Shown piece by piece: positions 54,071 through 61,666 of a DNA stretch of 64,000 bases. Location: NCBI RefSeq assembly GCF_025995175.1, contig NZ_BAPV01000061.1:62001-126000 (forward strand), given 5' to 3'. The position numbers were made by a program, and so were the translations under genes. Every line of letters starts with the position of its first letter. Within the stretch, counting starts at the first letter, position 1. The stretch is from Asaia krungthepensis NRIC 0535. Its GTDB lineage: Bacteria; Pseudomonadota; Alphaproteobacteria; Acetobacterales; Acetobacteraceae. The notes below the pieces were generated by a model. The model had not been told where the DNA came from. It did no database searches and saw only the letters and a list, made by a program, of their open reading frames with translations.

Positions 54071-55738
54071 TCACATCTTACGGAATATTTCCTCTTGCTT
54101 CTCAAGATTTTTGAATAAATTCCCAGGATAACTATCCGGAAAAATCCTTTCTACCAGTTCAAATAGGGAGGCGACCTTCCTCTCGACCGTATGTGAGATG
54201 GTGCCCAGAAGATTGTCACCACCCATATCTGCACCTAAGTCTTCGAACACACTGAACAAGATAAATCGGTTTGCGTGCACCGCTACGAGCCTCGCCCTCC
54301 CCTCGAGAGATTTAATCATCTCTTCTAACGCAGCATCTACTGCTCGACTTATCTGTACTATCCTCCACAGCCTCTCCGCGGAGGTATCTTCATTAAAGAG
54401 CTTAGTATAGGGCTCTTTTTTGGTGTTTTCCCACAAACCACTAATATATCGCTTCGCTGAAACGGCGAGACGAAGCTCTCCCGATGCACAAGCTGCCGCG
54501 ACGGTCGCTTCTCGTACCGTGAAACCTTCATCAACGCTAGGATCTTTATCCCCCCGACGATAGGTGTAGACCAATCCCAGTTGGTTGGCCTCCCTACGAA
54601 TCCTATCTTGATTAGGATCAGCAGCTACAAAATCGATAGGACTCAGATCGTTCTGCGTGTTGTTTGCTGTTGTTACGTCCGTAGCAAAGTTCTCAGGTGT
54701 CCCCGCGAGTGAAATTATCCTCAGGTGAACGAATATATCATCTAAATTTGCCCCCTCATTCTTTGCTCGTGCCAAAGATGAGACTGTTTGAGCTCCATTG
54801 ATAATGCTAATCTTATTAACGTCGAATACGCCGCTATCTGTATTATTTGCGCCAACCGGCTGCTTCTGCACATCTTCACATATTGCGGTTATACCGTTAT
54901 TAAAATACCAAAAACTTAAAGGATCATCACTGGCCGTCTGCCTAATCCCATCGTTGACATCAGACTTCTCGATACCGAACCTGAGATTTTCAGCAAATAA
55001 TTTATCTCGATTCTTCTCGAACCATGACACGACTTCAGTTGCAGCAATCGCACCGTAGACTGATCTGTATGGCTTCTCGATGATACCCCAGTTTCTAAGC
55101 ATTAATGTAAGATTAATATTTTCAGGGCGAGTACGTGAACGCGCCGTCTCACGAGCTTCTCGGAGAGTAAATTGCTCAAAGCGCGCAAGCTCACCATACC
55201 TGTTGACCTCCTGGAGGTACTCGTCCTTAGCTCTAATAATATCGTCCGAGAGTGTCATCTCGCTATTATGGCAAAATATTATAACGATTTCCGTGTCTAT
55301 ATCCCGTAGATTTTTCTCTATTTTTTCACGGTGATTATGTAAGTTTCTATTTTTTTCATCCCATACTAAATTTATTACCCTTTTCACACCATCCCTGAAG
55401 CGCGTAAATTCCGAAAGCTCTACACCTTTCCTGGTATTCCTCAGCCATTTCGACTGCACTAAATATATTTTCTTATGGGACTCACTGACATAAATTGCAT
55501 CTATACCGTCATCCTCCCCCCCATCGGTGATAGACCCTGCTGAATCGGACACGTTCGCATCTGACAAATTCAGTAGTGCCAACGCCGCATATGCGCGGGT
55601 CAGAAAACGCTGTTCAATGGCCTGATCATCCATTCCGCCTTGCCGGTTCACCACGATAAGATCGTCGAAAATTTGATGTAATCGCCCGGAAATCTGCTCT
55701 GAAATAATTTGCGACTGCTGCCGATCTTCTTCTGACAT
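54071..55738 (-). CDS. AIPR-family (abortive phage infection) protein with nuclease-like N-terminus
   Basis: A 555-residue protein. The central part matches the AIPR family linked to abortive infection: WYFNNGITAIC, ISIINGAQTVSSLARA, and a late TVREATVAAACASGELR. The N-terminus has GGEDDGIDAIYV followed by KIYLVQSKW; Asp80, Gln95 and Lys97 fit a D...QxK restriction-endonuclease-like core. The DNA is visibly more AT-rich than the neighbours and codon use differs, which points to horizontal acquisition. It lies alone, with no toxin, methylase or phage gene beside it. Role in phage defence is inferred from family membership; nuclease activity is inferred from motif spacing. Confidence 0.88.
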   Translation of the reverse strand: MSEEDRQQSQIISEQISGRLHQIFDDLIVVNRQGGMDDQAIEQRFLTRAYAALALLNLSDANVSDSAGSITDGGEDDGIDAIYVSESHKKIYLVQSKWLRNTRKGVELSEFTRFRDGVKRVINLVWDEKNRNLHNHREKIEKNLRDIDTEIVIIFCHNSEMTLSDDIIRAKDEYLQEVNRYGELARFEQFTLREARETARSRTRPENINLTLMLRNWGIIEKPYRSVYGAIAATEVVSWFEKNRDKLFAENLRFGIEKSDVNDGIRQTASDDPLSFWYFNNGITAICEDVQKQPVGANNTDSGVFDVNKISIINGAQTVSSLARAKNEGANLDDIFVHLRIISLAGTPENFATDVTTANNTQNDLSPIDFVAADPNQDRIRREANQLGLVYTYRRGDKDPSVDEGFTVREATVAAACASGELRLAVSAKRYISGLWENTKKEPYTKLFNEDTSAERLWRIVQISRAVDAALEEMIKSLEGRARLVAVHANRFILFSVFEDLGADMGGDNLLGTISHTVERKVASLFELVERIFPDSYPGNLFKNLEKQEEIFRKM

Positions 55739-56335
55739 GTCTTCGCTCCGTATGTTGCATCGTCAATAGAACGTCATTTTGACTTGATGTGAAGACAAAA
55801 TTTCGTATTTTCAAAAAATTGAGAACATATGACATTCAGATGTTTAATTAATCTTATCATAAATAGAAAAATATGCGCTTCACTCTGCAAATTGCTCCCT
55901 ACGATCTGCAGCATTCTCCACAATATCGACACAAGTTTGGTATCGTATGAAATCTGATATCCGTTAGTAATAAATTCAAGATGATTTCACATTTGCTTTA
56001 TGATATGTTGGCACACTGAATGCGTATATTCAAGGTGTTTATTATTGTTATTCTCAAGAAGAGCCTCGCATTTACAATAATGTATTCTATTCTATATTGT
56101 ATTCCGACCCTTTAAATCGCTCTCGTGTCACTATATTTTACAGAAACTTGCGCACAGTGGTGCCCCATGATGTAAATCAAAATATTACGACAGTCACCTA
56201 GGTCATATGGCCTGTCTAGACACGCAAGTTTCCCCGCCCATTGCAGTAATACGATTTCATTCTCTCGTCCCTCATTTCGTATCTATCCCCCCCTTCCGAG
56301 ATTGTTATACTGTTCCAAACTTGAAAGGACTTTGC
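55739..56335. other. AT-rich non-coding segment of the AIPR island
   Basis: About 600 bases, strikingly AT-rich compared with the rest of the window, with no credible gene on either strand. It holds the AIPR promoter on its left side and the S10 peptidase promoter on its right. It may be decayed foreign DNA. No inverted terminal repeats or integrase remnants were seen. Confidence 0.55.
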
Positions 56336-57835
56336 ATGTCTCGCAAGACTCTTGTTGCGGCGTTGCTGGCTTCGGCCTGCTTCGCCCTGCCCCTTCTTCC
56401 CGCCGCTCATGCGGCTGAGCCCGCCAAGAGCGAGGCGCCGAAGGAGGGATTGGCGGCGCTGCTGCCTGCGGATTCCATCACCAAGCATCATCTGACCGCA
56501 GGCGGGCAGAGCATTGCCTATACCGCCCATGCGGGCACGGTCACGCTGCGTGACAAGGAGGGTAAACCCTCCGCCAAGGTTTTCTACGTGGCCTATACCA
56601 AGGACGGGGCGAATGCCCAGACGCGCCCGGTGTCGTTCTTCTTCAATGGCGGCCCCGGCGCAGGCACGGCCTATCTGAATCTCGGTGCGGCGGGTCCGCG
56701 CGTGCTGCAATTCCCGGCGGATCATCCGGAAGATGGCGCGCGCGCCCATCTGGCCGACAACCCGGATAGCTGGCTGCCCGCCACCGACATGGTATTCATC
56801 GATGCCGTGGGCACGGGGTATTCGCAGCCGACCGACCCGAAAAAGGCCGCCGAGCAATTTTATAGCGTGACCAAGGATGGCGAGGCTTTCGCCAAGGCCA
56901 TTACGCTCTGGGTTGGTGAAAACGGGCGTCAGGGCTCGCCGCATTATCTGGTGGGCGAGAGCTATGGCGGCATTCGCTCGGCACAGGTGGCCGATGCATT
57001 GCAGCAGCAGCAGAATCTTATCGTGAATGGCATCGTGATGATCTCACCCGCCATCCAGATGCAGTTTCTGGACAACACGAACAACCCGATGGCCTCGGCC
57101 ATGGCGCTGCCCACCTTCATTGCCTCGCATCTGTCGCAAACCGGCAAACTAACACCGCAGGCGGTGGATGAAGCCTATCACTATGCGCTCGGCCCGTATC
57201 TGACCACCATCGCCAATGCCCCACCCAAGGGCGATGACGCGAAGAAATTCTATACCGATCTCGCCGCCCGCACCGGCCTGCCGGTGGATGTCATCACCAA
57301 GGAAATGGGTGAGCCCAACCCATTCGCCCATGATGTGCGCAGCCGCGATGGCCGCCTGTACGGCATTTACGACTTCACCCAGTCGATCCCTGACCCGTAC
57401 GCCGATGGCATCGAGAACGGTCAGAGCCCGGAAATGACGCTGTCCGGCTTCGGTCGCGCCTATGGCAATGCCTATAGCGGCTATCTGGCCAATGAACTCG
57501 GCTACAAGACCGACCTCACCTATGATCTGCTGAGCATGGAAGTGAACGGCGCCTGGAAATTCACCAGCTCCGGCTCACAGCTGACCGATCAGGTCGGTAT
57601 CCTGCGCAAGATGCTGGCGCTCGACCCCAGCCTGCATATCTTCATTGCCAATGGCTATTTCGACATGGCCTGCCCGTTCGGCACCACGCGCTGGACCAAG
57701 GACCATATCCCGGTCGGGGCCGATCGTATTGCGCTGCACCTCTATGAAGGCGGCCATATGCTCTACACCCGCCCCGCCAGCCGCGCTGCGCTCACGCGTG
57801 ACGTTTCGGCATTTTATAACGACACGTCGAAGTAA
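56336..57835 (+). CDS. Secreted S10-type serine carboxypeptidase-like protein
   Basis: A 499-residue exported alpha/beta-hydrolase peptidase. The signal peptide is about 1-27 (ending AHAA). Family elements: FFFNGGPGAGTAYLNLGAAGPR (start of the oxyanion region), DAVGTGYSQP, the nucleophile in YLVGESYGGIRSAQ, the Asp in ANGYFDMACPF and the His in EGGHMLY. It probably trims peptides from the C-terminus in the periplasm or outside. ATG 56336 is preceded by GAAAGGAC. Coding GC is back to genome-like, unlike the AT-rich gap before it. Convergent with the aldehyde dehydrogenase gene. Confidence 0.92.
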   Translation: MSRKTLVAALLASACFALPLLPAAHAAEPAKSEAPKEGLAALLPADSITKHHLTAGGQSIAYTAHAGTVTLRDKEGKPSAKVFYVAYTKDGANAQTRPVSFFFNGGPGAGTAYLNLGAAGPRVLQFPADHPEDGARAHLADNPDSWLPATDMVFIDAVGTGYSQPTDPKKAAEQFYSVTKDGEAFAKAITLWVGENGRQGSPHYLVGESYGGIRSAQVADALQQQQNLIVNGIVMISPAIQMQFLDNTNNPMASAMALPTFIASHLSQTGKLTPQAVDEAYHYALGPYLTTIANAPPKGDDAKKFYTDLAARTGLPVDVITKEMGEPNPFAHDVRSRDGRLYGIYDFTQSIPDPYADGIENGQSPEMTLSGFGRAYGNAYSGYLANELGYKTDLTYDLLSMEVNGAWKFTSSGSQLTDQVGILRKMLALDPSLHIFIANGYFDMACPFGTTRWTKDHIPVGADRIALHLYEGGHMLYTRPASRAALTRDVSAFYNDTSK

Positions 57836-57844
57836 GACGGTCGA

Positions 57845-57921
57845 GCACGGGGTTTGTATGCCCCGTGCCTTGGCGGGGTGTTACCCCGCACCCCGGAAAG
57901 GGGCGAAAGCCCCTTCCCTCC
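57845..57921. repeat. Three-hairpin element, includes GC-rich repeat copy 2
   Basis: There are three successive stems: GCACGGGG/CCCCGTGC (57845-57868), GCGGGGT/ACCCCGC (57873-57889), and AAGGGGC-GAAA-GCCCCTT (57898-57915) with a GNRA-type tetraloop. It lies between convergent genes and probably terminates both. The last two hairpins resemble the element after fumC at 53961-54007. Confidence 0.75.
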
Positions 57922-57925
57922 CGTT

Positions 57926-59431
57926 TCAGAAGAAACCGAGTTTCGTCTCGCTGTAGCTGACAAGCAGGTTTTTTGTCTGCTGGTAGTGGTCGAGCAGCAT
58001 CTTGTGCGTCTCGCGGCCAATGCCAGATTTCTTGTAGCCGCCGAAGGCCGCATGGGCGGGATAGGCGTGGTAGCAATTGATCCACACACGTCCCGCCTGA
58101 ATACCGCGCCCCATGCGGTAGCAGATATTGGCGTCGCGGCTCCATACGCCCGCACCCAGACCGAATTCCGTATCATTGGCGATGGCCAGCGCTTCTTCCT
58201 CGGTCTTGAAGGTCGTCACCGCCAGAACAGGGCCAAAAATCTCCTCCTGGAAAATCCGCATCTTGTTATTGCCGCGAAACACGGTCGGCTCGATGTAGAA
58301 GCCGTCCTTCAGATCGCTCCCCAACTTAGCCTCGTGACCGCCTGTCAAAAGCTGCGCGCCCTCCTCCTTGCCGATGGCAATATAGGACAGGATTTTGTCC
58401 TGCTGCATCTGTGAGTTCTGAGCCCCCATCATCGTTGCCGGATCGAGCGGATCTCCCTGCTTGATGGCGCGCACACGCGGCAACACCTTTTCCATGAAGC
58501 GCTCATAGATGGACTCATGCACCAGAGCGCGGCTCGGGCAGGAACAGATCTGCCCCTGATTGAGCGCGAACATGGCGAACCCTTCGATCGCCTTGTCGAG
58601 GAACCCGTCATCGCGGTCCATCACATCGGCGAAGAAGATATTGGGGGACTTGCCGCCCAGTTCCAGCGTTGCCGGAATCAGGCTTTCGGCGGCTGCATGG
58701 GCGATGGTCTTGCCCACGCCGGTCGAGCCGGTAAAGGCCACCTTGGCAATGCGCGGGCTCTTGGCCAGCGCATCTCCCACATCGTGACCTGTGCCATTGA
58801 CGATATTCAGCACGCCGGGCGGAAACAGATCGCCGATGATGTCGAGCACGACCAGAATACTGGCGGGCGTTGTCTGGGCCGGCTTCATGACCACGCAATT
58901 CCCGGCAGCAAGTGCGGGGGCGAGCTTCCAGGCCGCCATCAGGATCGGGAAATTCCACGGGATGATCTGCGCGACCACACCCAGAGGCTCATGAAAGTGA
59001 TAGGCTACCGTGCTGTCATTGATCTCGCCAAGGCTTCCCTCCTGCGCGCGGATACAGCCGGCAAAATAGCGAAAATGATCGATGGCAAGCGGGATATCGG
59101 CATTCAGCGTTTCGCGGATGGGCTTGCCATTATCCCACGTCTCGGCACGCGCAATCAGGTCGAGGTTGGCCTCCATGCGATCCGCTGCCTTGAGCAGAAG
59201 CAATGCACGATCGGCCACCGAGGTCCTGCCCCAGGCCTCACGCGCCTCATGAGCAGCATCCAGGGCCAGTTCGATATCGGCGGGGGTAGAATGCGGGACC
59301 TGACACAGCACCCGCCCATCGACGGGGGAATGATTATCGACATATTGCCCGGCAACCGGCTCACGCCACTTCCCGCCAATGAAATTGCCATAGCGCTCGC
59401 GAAAAGGAGGTGCTGCCTTCGAACCCGTCAT
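57926..59431 (-). CDS. AldB/ExaC-type NAD-dependent aldehyde dehydrogenase
   Basis: A 501-residue ALDH. Key residues: Asn160 in IIPWNFPIL, Lys183 in [17 protein letters not shown], Glu257 in LELGGKSPN and catalytic Cys in [14 protein letters not shown] (Cys296, with Cys298 close by). The NQG-x-x-C-x-CPSRALV form is typical of acetaldehyde dehydrogenases of the AldB/ExaC/AcoD group. It likely oxidises acetaldehyde to acetate in the cytoplasm. I chose the ATG at 59431 (AAGGG eight bases before); an upstream extension of 13 codons is open. A TGTGA-N4-TCACA palindrome lies about 105 bases upstream. Confidence 0.94.
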   Translation of the reverse strand: MTGSKAAPPFRERYGNFIGGKWREPVAGQYVDNHSPVDGRVLCQVPHSTPADIELALDAAHEAREAWGRTSVADRALLLLKAADRMEANLDLIARAETWDNGKPIRETLNADIPLAIDHFRYFAGCIRAQEGSLGEINDSTVAYHFHEPLGVVAQIIPWNFPILMAAWKLAPALAAGNCVVMKPAQTTPASILVVLDIIGDLFPPGVLNIVNGTGHDVGDALAKSPRIAKVAFTGSTGVGKTIAHAAAESLIPATLELGGKSPNIFFADVMDRDDGFLDKAIEGFAMFALNQGQICSCPSRALVHESIYERFMEKVLPRVRAIKQGDPLDPATMMGAQNSQMQQDKILSYIAIGKEEGAQLLTGGHEAKLGSDLKDGFYIEPTVFRGNNKMRIFQEEIFGPVLAVTTFKTEEEALAIANDTEFGLGAGVWSRDANICYRMGRGIQAGRVWINCYHAYPAHAAFGGYKKSGIGRETHKMLLDHYQQTKNLLVSYSETKLGFF

Positions 59432-59535
59432 GATACCAACCCTTCTCTGATAGGCGGCACCTCTCCTCACACAGCCAGATGGCTACGGGCATTGTGCCGC
59501 CAGACCCAAATCACGTGTGAAGGCGACAGGAATTA

Positions 59536-59549
59536 TGTGACCTTTCACA
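59536..59549. promoter_or_regulatory. Inverted repeat TGTGA-N4-TCACA upstream of the ALDH gene
   Basis: Perfect 5-base arms TGTGA (59536-59540) and TCACA (59545-59549) with a 4-base spacer. The arms match those of CRP-family sites, but the spacer is 4 rather than the usual 6. Possible operator for a CRP/FNR-family regulator. Confidence 0.35.
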
Positions 59550-59723
59550 TCCGGTCTGAGAGAAACACGTTTCCCGGTTCAGGGGCACTCAACCCCGCGC
59601 GAGGTCACCGCTTCGTGACGCTCCCAAGAGACAGGCGCATACAGGCAGGATCTGACAGAGCGCCCCGGAGCGTCAGGCAGAAAGGCCTGCGCAGGCGGCC
59701 CGAGTCTCTTCCATCCGGCGGCG

Positions 59724-60512
59724 TCAGGAGCCAGCGAGCACGGGCGGCGCAAAGCGGCGGTTTTCAAGCACGGGCAGCGCCTCCCTGACAGCACGGAGGT
59801 GATCCCGGTCGAACTCCCCGAAAACCAGTCCGGGCGTAGCCCCTCTGGCCGCCATGACCACACCGAGCGGGTCGATCATCATGCTGTTGCCGATATTCTG
59901 TTTGCCGCATTCCCCCGCACCGAGCACGTAGCACGTGTTCTCAAGCGCCCGCGCGGCCAGCATGATCTCCCAATGGCGCTCCTTGCCCGGCCCACGCAGC
60001 CAGGCGGCGGGTACCGCAATCATCTCCGCTCCCGAGAGCGCCAGATAACGCGCCATTTCCGGAAAACGCACATCATAGCAGGTCATGACCCCGATCTTCA
60101 CACCCCCGATCGTCAGCACCGGGGGCAGATCGTGACCCGGAGCGATAAGCCGGGATTCCTGCATCGAAAACGCATCGTAGAGATGGAGCTTGCGATAGGC
60201 GTGCAGAATGATCCCGTCACGCATCACAACCAGCGTATTGAAAAATCGTCCTTCCCCGTCCGGCACGTTCACACAAAAGACCAGCGTGATCCCCCGGCTT
60301 GCCTGCAGAAGCCCCGTCGCAAAAGGCCCGTCGAGAGGCTGGGCCGTGCGCAGTACATGGTCCGGATCCGCAGGATCGCGTGCGGCAATACCTTCCGGCA
60401 AAACCAGCAGCGCGGCACCTGCCTCACGCGCCTTGTCAGCCATGTCACGCGCAATGGCGAGATTTTCCGCCCAAGATGGGGAAACGGCGAATTGTCCGAG
60501 AGCTATGCGCAT
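59724..60512 (-). CDS. Carbon-nitrogen hydrolase (nitrilase superfamily)
   Basis: A 262-residue enzyme with the nitrilase-superfamily Glu-Lys-Cys triad: Glu40 (LVLPEG), Lys108 (YRKLHLYD) and Cys145 (GVMTCYDVRFPE). Sequence around RKLHLYDAF and the late ECGKQNIGNSMMIDPLG resembles the Nit2/omega-amidase and deaminated-glutathione amidase branch, whose job is to clear alpha-keto amides or damaged glutathione. Cytoplasmic, no signal. It is on the same strand as the sugar kinase upstream (107 bases) and the ALDH downstream (292 bases). Confidence 0.9.
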   Translation of the reverse strand: MRIALGQFAVSPSWAENLAIARDMADKAREAGAALLVLPEGIAARDPADPDHVLRTAQPLDGPFATGLLQASRGITLVFCVNVPDGEGRFFNTLVVMRDGIILHAYRKLHLYDAFSMQESRLIAPGHDLPPVLTIGGVKIGVMTCYDVRFPEMARYLALSGAEMIAVPAAWLRGPGKERHWEIMLAARALENTCYVLGAGECGKQNIGNSMMIDPLGVVMAARGATPGLVFGEFDRDHLRAVREALPVLENRRFAPPVLAGS

Positions 60513-60619
60513 GATCGTCCCCGCGAGGCTCGTAAAGGCCTGAGCCTAGGGGACAGATCCATGCAACGCCACCGCAAACCGCGCTTGGGTTCTATGATGC
60601 CCCCGCCGAGTGTGAAGCC

Positions 60620-61573
60620 TCAGTTCAGCCCGGCCTCGGCAAGCGTGCTGGAGAGTCTCGCGACGAATGACGCATCCGTATTCCAGCCGGCCTTGGCCGC
60701 CGCAACGAGAACAGCCCCGCCGATCGGCGGAAGCCCCGGCTCGCACGGCAAGCCACACTGACGCGAAACGGCCTCGCGCAGTATCTCGCTGCGCATCGTC
60801 CCACCCGCATAGCTCCAGGCCAGATCGGGGGCGCCCATCCGGTCGCGCAAGGCGTGAATATGGCGGGCCAGATGACTGGCGGCGTCCTCGAAGATTGCAA
60901 CCGATACAGCACACCCCTCAGCCGCCAGCCTGCCGATGTCGGCGGCAAGCGCCGCGACAACCGGACGGGGCTCGATCAGATTCGCATACCATTCCTGAAG
61001 CGCGGCACCACAAGCTTCCGGCGTGGTCGGCCAGCCCTGCTGCGCTGCGAAACGCGCTACGAAGCCGTCACGATCGGGCATGCGCCCGTCCAGGGATTGA
61101 GCCAGACGCGACAAGGCGCAACGCCCAATCCAGTACGCGCTTCCCTCATCGCCGAAAAGACTGCCCCAGCCTCCAACGCGCCCGGTCCGGCCACTGGCAT
61201 CGAGCCCCCAGGCCATCGACCCCGTACCGGAAAGAAGCAATATGCCCGGACCATTCAGGAAGGCCCCCCGACAGGCCATATCCACGTCATTATGAATCAC
61301 ATGGGGCGCGGAACAGGTGGCGGAAAGCGCCTGTGCGAGTTCGCCACTCAACCGGCCGCTCTCGCCGAACCCCGCCATGCCGAATGCAGCGGCACAGCAA
61401 TATTCGTCCTGTCCGGCATAGAGCGCGGTAATCACCTCACGCCATTCCGGCACGTCAAAGGGGTTCGATCCTCCGGCCTTGCGCATGACCGCAATCGTGG
61501 CATCCGGCCTGACGCGCAGGAGGAGTGTTTTCGTGCCGCCGCCATCGACGGCGACTATGTCGGTTTTCTGCAC
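60620..61573 (-). CDS. BadF/BadG-type ATPase, N-acetylglucosamine kinase-like
   Basis: A 317-residue member of the BadF/BadG/BcrA/BcrD ATPase family (ASKHA fold). It has the phosphate-1 loop IVAVDGGGTKTLLLR, the sugar or metal region IHNDVDMACRGAF, phosphate-2 LLSGTGSMAWGL, and GGWGSLFGDEGSAYWIGR, which in GlcNAc kinases contacts substrate. It probably phosphorylates an amino sugar, perhaps recovered from cell-wall turnover. I chose the GTG at 61573; a TTG at 61627 adds 18 residues with no better ribosome binding site. It lies between the TonB receptor and the nitrilase gene. Confidence 0.85.
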   Translation of the reverse strand: MQKTDIVAVDGGGTKTLLLRVRPDATIAVMRKAGGSNPFDVPEWREVITALYAGQDEYCCAAAFGMAGFGESGRLSGELAQALSATCSAPHVIHNDVDMACRGAFLNGPGILLLSGTGSMAWGLDASGRTGRVGGWGSLFGDEGSAYWIGRCALSRLAQSLDGRMPDRDGFVARFAAQQGWPTTPEACGAALQEWYANLIEPRPVVAALAADIGRLAAEGCAVSVAIFEDAASHLARHIHALRDRMGAPDLAWSYAGGTMRSEILREAVSRQCGLPCEPGLPPIGGAVLVAAAKAGWNTDASFVARLSSTLAEAGLN

Positions 61574-61666
61574 GTGGTTCCCGTCTTCAGACCATTGAAA
61601 CGCGCCCGGACATTCCCCGGGCGCCAATAAGGAGTCAAGTCCATACCGTCTCAGGCTGTCACGACG

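Noticed and set aside
54071-57835. AIPR segment as a transposon or genomic island with integrase
   Set aside because: No transposase, integrase, tRNA or terminal inverted repeats are visible; only composition and flanking palindromes suggest transfer.
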